DNA of 64,000 nucleotides from Fimbriimonadaceae bacterium. GTDB taxonomy: Bacteria > Armatimonadota > Fimbriimonadia > Fimbriimonadales > Fimbriimonadaceae. The notes under the pieces were generated by a model. It did not search any database, was not told the origin of the DNA, and saw only the letters and a list, made by a program, of their open reading frames with translations. The translations under genes were made by a program, and so were the position numbers. Shown here one piece after another: positions 59,630-64,000 of the stretch (within the stretch, counting starts at the first letter, position 1; each line of letters opens with the position of its first letter). The stretch lies in the NCBI GenBank assembly GCA_019454125.1, contig CP075365.1:862218-926217 (forward strand). The letters run 5' to 3'.

Positions 59630-60337
59630 CTATTCTAAGAGGGTTTCGTTAGCTGACAGCGTAAAGCGGTACCCGAAGATGGCAGCGGATTTCCGGCACA
59701 TAACCATTCGACTGAGGAAGATTTCAAAGAACTCCATCACGCTTGCAAACTGGGAATCGAGTTCGAGCACAAGCCCTATAACCTTTGTCTCCTGGTTCAT
59801 CTCCACCCGGCTTTTGGTTACCGCATAGTTAACACGGTCATGAATATCGAACGATTCCATAATCGGGTTCTGCACCCTAGACCGGTGGACGTCGCTCTTG
59901 TCCGCAATGATGAGTGCGGCTCCAATTGTGCTTGTGGGTGTGCCAAGAAGCTCCTCATGGTTGCCAATTGCACCAAGAATTGGGGCTATGTCTTCCGGAG
60001 GCATGCCCATGCCGTTCAAGATGTTATAAGCGATATTGGCGCCTGAGATCGGGTGGTCGTGCCTGTTGATCACGTTGCCGATGTCGTGTAGGTAACCGGC
60101 GATCATCCCCAGTTCCACCTCTCGGTCGGGGACTCCAATGTTTTCCAGGATATAACGGGTAATGCTCGAAACAATGCCCACATGCCTATGCCCATGCTCT
60201 GTATAACCCATGGACGAGAGCAATGCGTTGGCCCCGTCAATTAGGTGGCGGACTTGAGGATTTGCCTTGACCTCCTTGAGGGTCACAAGGCGTGGGCCGC
60301 GTGCTTCTCCTACGGATTGGGTATTAGGTGGATTCAT
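59630..60337 (-). CDS. HD-domain phosphohydrolase
   Basis: The 235-residue protein has the HD motif GYLHDIGNVINRHDHPISGA (His-Asp pair), a preceding His in EHGHRHVGIVSSITRY and a later HxE-type segment in IGNHEELLGTPTSTIGAAL with an Asp in IIADKSDVHRSR. HD-domain proteins hydrolyse nucleotides or second messengers; substrate is unknown. Its ATG overlaps the end of the deacetylase gene (ATGA), so it belongs to the polysaccharide operon. Confidence 0.86.
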   Translation of the reverse strand: MNPPNTQSVGEARGPRLVTLKEVKANPQVRHLIDGANALLSSMGYTEHGHRHVGIVSSITRYILENIGVPDREVELGMIAGYLHDIGNVINRHDHPISGANIAYNILNGMGMPPEDIAPILGAIGNHEELLGTPTSTIGAALIIADKSDVHRSRVQNPIMESFDIHDRVNYAVTKSRVEMNQETKVIGLVLELDSQFASVMEFFEIFLSRMVMCRKSAAIFGYRFTLSANETLLE

Positions 60338-61242
60338 TCGACGACGAGGGGCTTGTAGGCACCGGACCTCACCCGGTCGAGGTAGTAGGTTACGCCGAGT
60401 TCGCCCGGATAGGCGAGGATCCGTGGCAAGAGCTTCAGGTTCCGGTTCGGATTGTTCGGCGGGGGTGCCGCGCCGGATCCGGCGAGGACGACCGCATCAA
60501 ACCAATACTTATTATTGTCAAGAGTAAACCCGTGGAGAAGGGAGCGGTTCTTGGGAATATTGCCATAGGGCAGAGCCATAGTTCTCGGAGCTTTACCCGT
60601 CAAGCCCTTGATGTAGACGATAGACCGAGCCATTTCTTGCTTGACCTCATTATCGGTTAACCTGTCGAGCGGTCTATGGGTCATCGTGTGGGACGCAATT
60701 TCACTTCCCCAGGAGATAAGTTGTTCCACCTTCTTCTTGCCGGTCGACTTAGTCCCGAAGGGGCCATTCGGAAGGATGAACCACGTCCCCTTAACAGGGA
60801 AATCGGGGTATTGATCAGCAAAACTCTTCCAAATCCCCACGGCGCTGTTGGGAGAGATGGCCCCCGACTTTGTGTAAAAGAACTGCGATTCTGACGAATC
60901 GTCAAAGGTTATGACGACAGGAGAGGCGCCTGGGCCAATGCTGAAGGAGTTGTCGACATACTCCGCAAGGGTGATGGGACGAAACCCGAGATCGTAAAGG
61001 GTCTTGAGATCCTTTCGAAAATTGCTGTAGGAGCGAACCATGTATTGCTCGACCGGGCCCACCCGGTGATACATAAGAATGGGGACTTTCCCACTCGGAT
61101 TCGCTTTGCGATTCGTGACGCGCGGTGCAGAAACGGCAGGCGACGCGACTCCCGTTACCGGCACCATTGAGGGTCGCGACTCAGAATGGTTCGCCTGCAG
61201 GATGTTTAGAAAACTGGCGAGGGGAAGTGCGAGCCTTATCAT
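60334..61242 (-). CDS. Polysaccharide deacetylase (NodB/CE4)
   Basis: This 302-residue exported CE4 enzyme has a signal peptide ([20 protein letters not shown]). Its motifs are [16 protein letters not shown] (motif 0), [15 protein letters not shown] (Asp-Asp, motif 1), [13 protein letters not shown] (H-x3-H zinc motif 2) and [10 protein letters not shown] (motif 3, PYG). It deacetylates an amino-sugar polymer. The ATG at 61242 overlaps the preceding gene's stop (ATGA), so it starts there and not at the longer frame. Confidence 0.9.
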   Translation of the reverse strand: MIRLALPLASFLNILQANHSESRPSMVPVTGVASPAVSAPRVTNRKANPSGKVPILMYHRVGPVEQYMVRSYSNFRKDLKTLYDLGFRPITLAEYVDNSFSIGPGASPVVITFDDSSESQFFYTKSGAISPNSAVGIWKSFADQYPDFPVKGTWFILPNGPFGTKSTGKKKVEQLISWGSEIASHTMTHRPLDRLTDNEVKQEMARSIVYIKGLTGKAPRTMALPYGNIPKNRSLLHGFTLDNNKYWFDAVVLAGSGAAPPPNNPNRNLKLLPRILAYPGELGVTYYLDRVRSGAYKPLVVE

Positions 61243-63755
61243 GATCCTGCTAAGCGCTCTATTTTCCCTGCGAACTCCGCAACCTTGCTGAGGCTTCCCG
61301 CATAGTCGGGGCTCTCCGCAAAGAGGTGAAAGACAGGCTCGAACGAATCGGGCCTGACCAGCACCCATGAGCTGTGGTCATAAATCTTTATGCCATCGAG
61401 AAGGTCGACCTCGCTCGAGCCGCTGACCTCTTGGGCGAGCACTCTCATCACCATGCCCTTCTTATCCCAATTGCAGGGCACCTGGCGGTACGCCAAGTGA
61501 AACTCGGGGAGAACATCCACGATATCGCTTAGTTTGACAGACAGTTCTTCGAGCATCCCGCGAAGGAGGCCGAGTGCGAAAATAGCATCGAAGCCAGGAT
61601 GCAGCTTAGGAAAGATGAACCCTCCCGTTTCGTCTCCGGCCAGGTCTGCATTCTCAACTGCGGCAGTGTTCATAAGATCGCGAACCGTGGATTTTGATCG
61701 TATGACAGTCGCCCCTTCTTTAACCAGGAGGCTCTCGAGCGCAATGGGCGATGTGACCGGCATCACCAACGTGGGTGCGGCATGGGTTCGGGCAATGAGA
61801 AGGCACAGTGCCGCAAAGAGTGTTGTGCCCGCGACGATTCGTCCGCGGTCATCGACAAGAAGGATCCTTTCACCTTCGTTGAAGGTGAGTGCGCCGAAAT
61901 CGTAACCGATAGACGGCACAATATCTTTCAGGTTGTCCAGGTGAGACTGGATCTGCTCCTGTGACCTCGGAGCAAGTCGGGCATCGTTGTACGCGTTAAG
62001 GCTCAAGCCTTGGACGTTCATATCGTGTAGAAAACCTGGAAAGATCGGACTGATGCTACTGTAACCGTAGTCCAGAACAAGCCGAAGCCGACGTTGCATG
62101 GGATGGGCAGAGAGCAACGCGAAGTAATCGTTCTTATAAGTTTGAACTGCTCCGGTAGCGACATCGATAAGTCCGAGTTCGTCACTATCGACCCGCTGGA
62201 ACTCTTCTCTATAGAATGCGGCTTCGATCTTACGTTCTAGGTTCTGCGGAATATAGCCCCCGGCGCCGTCGAACGCTTCCATAAGGGTCAACCTCGCGTT
62301 TCCAGGCAGTTTCCGAACATTGACCGCGGCGACAGCTTGGGCGGCCCGAATGTAGTGTCGCGCGATGGGCACGGGGGAACCGCGAAGGTCGATTACATTG
62401 CATCCCGTGCTCAATAAACTCGCAATGATTGAGCGCTTGATCATCCGCGAACTGCGAGAAGAGTCTCTGGTTGTGACGACGTTTCCGCGAGGGGGAAGAA
62501 CGGTTCCGAGGGCGAGACCGAAGCGTGTGGCGAACTCAGGTGTGATCTCGATGTTGCTGATCCCGGCTACGCCGAGATCGCGAAAGAGGGAGCCGCGCCA
62601 GCGATTCCCGTACACCAACGACATCGTGAGGGTCGAGCCCCGCTCGACGAGCTTGTCCGGCCAAACCTTTATGCGTGGCCTTATCGTACAGCCGACGTCA
62701 ATGAGACAGCGGTCGCCAATGACGGCTTCCTCTTGAATCTGCGACTCTCGTTTTATCGTGACACGTGAGCAGATGGTAGCGGACTTGACTTTAACGTCCA
62801 TCCCCAAGTAGGAAGAATCCCAGACGACGCTGCGTTCGACAACCGCACCTTCTTCGACCAAAGTATTGTCCCCCAAAACCGAGTAGGGACCGACTTGAGC
62901 ACGTCTCTTTATCCGCGAGTTTCTCCCGACACAGATCGGCGGGACAAGTTGGGTCTCGTCGTCGATGACCGTGCCCTCGCCTATCCAGACCCCTGGGTGG
63001 AGTTCCTCCCCAACCGGCTTGATCCCGATGCTGCCGCTCAAGACCTGTTGTTGGGCGTCCATGTACTGCGCAATAGTGCCGACATCGCACCAATAGTCGT
63101 CCATGATGTAACCATAGAGTGGCGCTCCCATTTCCAACAGGCGTGGGAATATGTCGCGGCTCCAGTCACAGTTGGTATCCGGAAGAAGATGCTGGAAGAT
63201 CTCTGGTTCCAGAATATAGATACCGGTGTTTACGGTGTCGCTAAAGACGTCCGACCACGCCGGTTTTTCCAGGAACCTCTTTATTCTTCCACCGGGTTCT
63301 GTTATAACGATGCCAAATTCTAGAGGGTTAGGGACATGGGTGAGGACGATAGTTGCGAGGGCCCCCGTTTGTTTATGGTGTAAAGCTGCCTTAGTCAGGT
63401 CGCAATCGGTTAATGCGTCTCCAGAAATGACGAAGAAAGAGCCATCTTCGAGTAGGGGTTGAGCCAGCTTTACGCTGCCGGCAGTCCCGAGAGGCATCTC
63501 CTCGGTGACATACGATAAGTTAAGGGCGTAGTCCGTGCCATCCCCAAACTCATTCTCGATCTCGTCGGCGAGATACCAAAGTGTCCCGACCACGTCTGAA
63601 ACCCCGTGAGTCTTGAGGAGCGAAAGGATATGGCCCATGATGGGGCGCCCCGCCACTGGAACCAAAGGTTTGGGACGGTTAGCGGTTAGTGGTCGCAATC
63701 GCGAGCCCTCACCGCCGGCCATAACCACAGCTTTCCTGACAGGGCTTTCCACCAC
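61239..63755 (-). CDS. GDP-mannose pyrophosphorylase-like/phosphomannomutase-like fusion protein
   Basis: This 838-residue protein has an N-terminal nucleotidyltransferase domain ([39 protein letters not shown]-like lead and [11 protein letters not shown]), a left-handed beta-helix stretch (about 260-370) and a C-terminal phosphohexomutase domain (about 375-838). The mutase active-site Ser loop (TASHNP) is not seen; the equivalent stretch is [17 protein letters not shown], so activity there is in doubt. The sugar nucleotide is probably GDP-mannose or GDP-glucose. The GTG start follows GATAAT by 6 bases. Confidence 0.88.
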   Translation of the reverse strand: MVESPVRKAVVMAGGEGSRLRPLTANRPKPLVPVAGRPIMGHILSLLKTHGVSDVVGTLWYLADEIENEFGDGTDYALNLSYVTEEMPLGTAGSVKLAQPLLEDGSFFVISGDALTDCDLTKAALHHKQTGALATIVLTHVPNPLEFGIVITEPGGRIKRFLEKPAWSDVFSDTVNTGIYILEPEIFQHLLPDTNCDWSRDIFPRLLEMGAPLYGYIMDDYWCDVGTIAQYMDAQQQVLSGSIGIKPVGEELHPGVWIGEGTVIDDETQLVPPICVGRNSRIKRRAQVGPYSVLGDNTLVEEGAVVERSVVWDSSYLGMDVKVKSATICSRVTIKRESQIQEEAVIGDRCLIDVGCTIRPRIKVWPDKLVERGSTLTMSLVYGNRWRGSLFRDLGVAGISNIEITPEFATRFGLALGTVLPPRGNVVTTRDSSRSSRMIKRSIIASLLSTGCNVIDLRGSPVPIARHYIRAAQAVAAVNVRKLPGNARLTLMEAFDGAGGYIPQNLERKIEAAFYREEFQRVDSDELGLIDVATGAVQTYKNDYFALLSAHPMQRRLRLVLDYGYSSISPIFPGFLHDMNVQGLSLNAYNDARLAPRSQEQIQSHLDNLKDIVPSIGYDFGALTFNEGERILLVDDRGRIVAGTTLFAALCLLIARTHAAPTLVMPVTSPIALESLLVKEGATVIRSKSTVRDLMNTAAVENADLAGDETGGFIFPKLHPGFDAIFALGLLRGMLEELSVKLSDIVDVLPEFHLAYRQVPCNWDKKGMVMRVLAQEVSGSSEVDLLDGIKIYDHSSWVLVRPDSFEPVFHLFAESPDYAGSLSKVAEFAGKIERLAGS

Positions 63756-63767
63756 GGATTGATTATC
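63753..63767 (-). promoter_or_regulatory. Leaderless -10 box of the sugar nucleotidyltransferase operon
   Basis: On the minus strand GATAAT (63762-63767) is followed by 6 bases and the GTG. It would drive the whole three-gene operon. Confidence 0.5.
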
Positions 63768-63799
63768 GCCGAGGGCGGGCCAGAGGTCCCACTGGAGGG

Positions 63800-64000
63800 C
63801 TAACGCCCACGGGGGTCTACCGGCACCCCATTGATGCGGACTTCGAAGTGCAGGTGGGGACCGGTTGAGAAGCCGGTGGAGCCGACGGCGGCGATGTGAT
63901 GCCCGGCGGAAACTTTCTGGCCCTCTTGCACAAAGAGCCTCGAGCAGTGGCCATAGAGGGTGGACCGGCCGCCACCGTGGTCGATCACGACCGCGTTGCC
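63800..64000 (-). CDS. M23 peptidase (LytM), C-terminal fragment
   Basis: The 66 visible residues open at the window edge and read [20 protein letters not shown], then [20 protein letters not shown] and a short end. The YGH and HLHFE motifs (zinc and catalytic His) identify the LytM/M23 metallopeptidase fold, which cleaves peptidoglycan cross-bridges or acts as a divisome activator. The upstream part lies outside the window. It is upstream of the polysaccharide operon on the same strand, 45 bp away. Confidence 0.88.
   Translation of the reverse strand, partial: GNAVVIDHGGGRSTLYGHCSRLFVQEGQKVSAGHHIAAVGSTGFSTGPHLHFEVRINGVPVDPRGR

Overview
The window is a compact, high-GC bacterial chromosome segment with very short intergenic gaps, many 4-bp ATGA/TTGA start-stop overlaps, four tRNA genes and no rRNA, phage or insertion-sequence transposase. 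PEP-CTERM proteins, a sparse Shine-Dalgarno signature, many starts placed 6-8 bases after a TAnnnT-like -10 box (leaderless transcripts), frequent GTG/TTG starts and a selenocysteine-containing SelD suggest a free-living, aerobic or microaerobic member of an under-studied phylum. Armatimonadota (Fimbriimonadia-like) is my best guess, made from style rather than from a marker match.

Layout. 1-4.6 kb: the 3' part of a kdp potassium-uptake operon (kdpB end, kdpC, an unknown 140-residue gene, kdpD, kdpE). 4.8-8.5 kb: tRNA-Val, a small membrane protein, lspA and ileS on the minus strand. 8.6-16.1 kb: a secreted hydrolase-like protein, an ECF sigma/anti-sigma pair, an S9 peptidase, a DUF554 membrane protein, a GT39/83-type glycosyltransferase and a small membrane protein. 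16.1-19.3 kb: divergent mntR/mntH with three palindromic operators, then dadA. 19.4-21 kb: two tandem PEP-CTERM paralogues. 21-26 kb: a rhomboid-fold protein, a GYF-domain protein, tRNA-Arg, a large secreted protein and selD with an in-frame UGA.

26-31.9 kb: GH130 divergent from a GT4/alpha-alpha-toroid fusion, then an mhqO/mhqD-like pair enclosing a DUF1003 tail fragment, and a DUF421 protein. 31.9-45 kb: mutS, a frameshifted alpha/beta hydrolase, a secreted protein, a bacterial photolyase/cryptochrome-like protein, cinA, two PrcB-like secreted proteins, tRNA-Leu(CAA), small lipoproteins, an SRPBCC protein, an M48 protease and a ceramidase-like protein. 45-52.3 kb: an Ig-like membrane protein overlapping purH, a small membrane protein, mreBCD and gdhA. 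52.3-53.1 kb: a large dyad, tRNA-Leu(GAG) and a gene-free island holding five copies of a 29-bp palindromic repeat. 53.1-64 kb: a secreted GH13 enzyme, a Lon-N protein divergent from a histidine kinase, a PGI/PMI isomerase with ssb and rpsF, and an envelope-polysaccharide operon (GDP-mannose pyrophosphorylase/phosphomannomutase fusion, polysaccharide deacetylase, HD hydrolase). The window ends in an M23 peptidase.

How they fit together: envelope building (mreBCD, lspA, M23, polysaccharide operon, PGI/PMI, glycosyltransferases), ion homeostasis (kdp, mnt), and redox/selenium and quinone handling (selD, mhqO/mhqD) are the main themes. The strongest items for follow-up are the Sec-SelD with its candidate SECIS, the MntR operators whose right half-site is the -10 box, the window-wide leaderless-start motif, and the palindromic repeat island next to tRNA-Leu.
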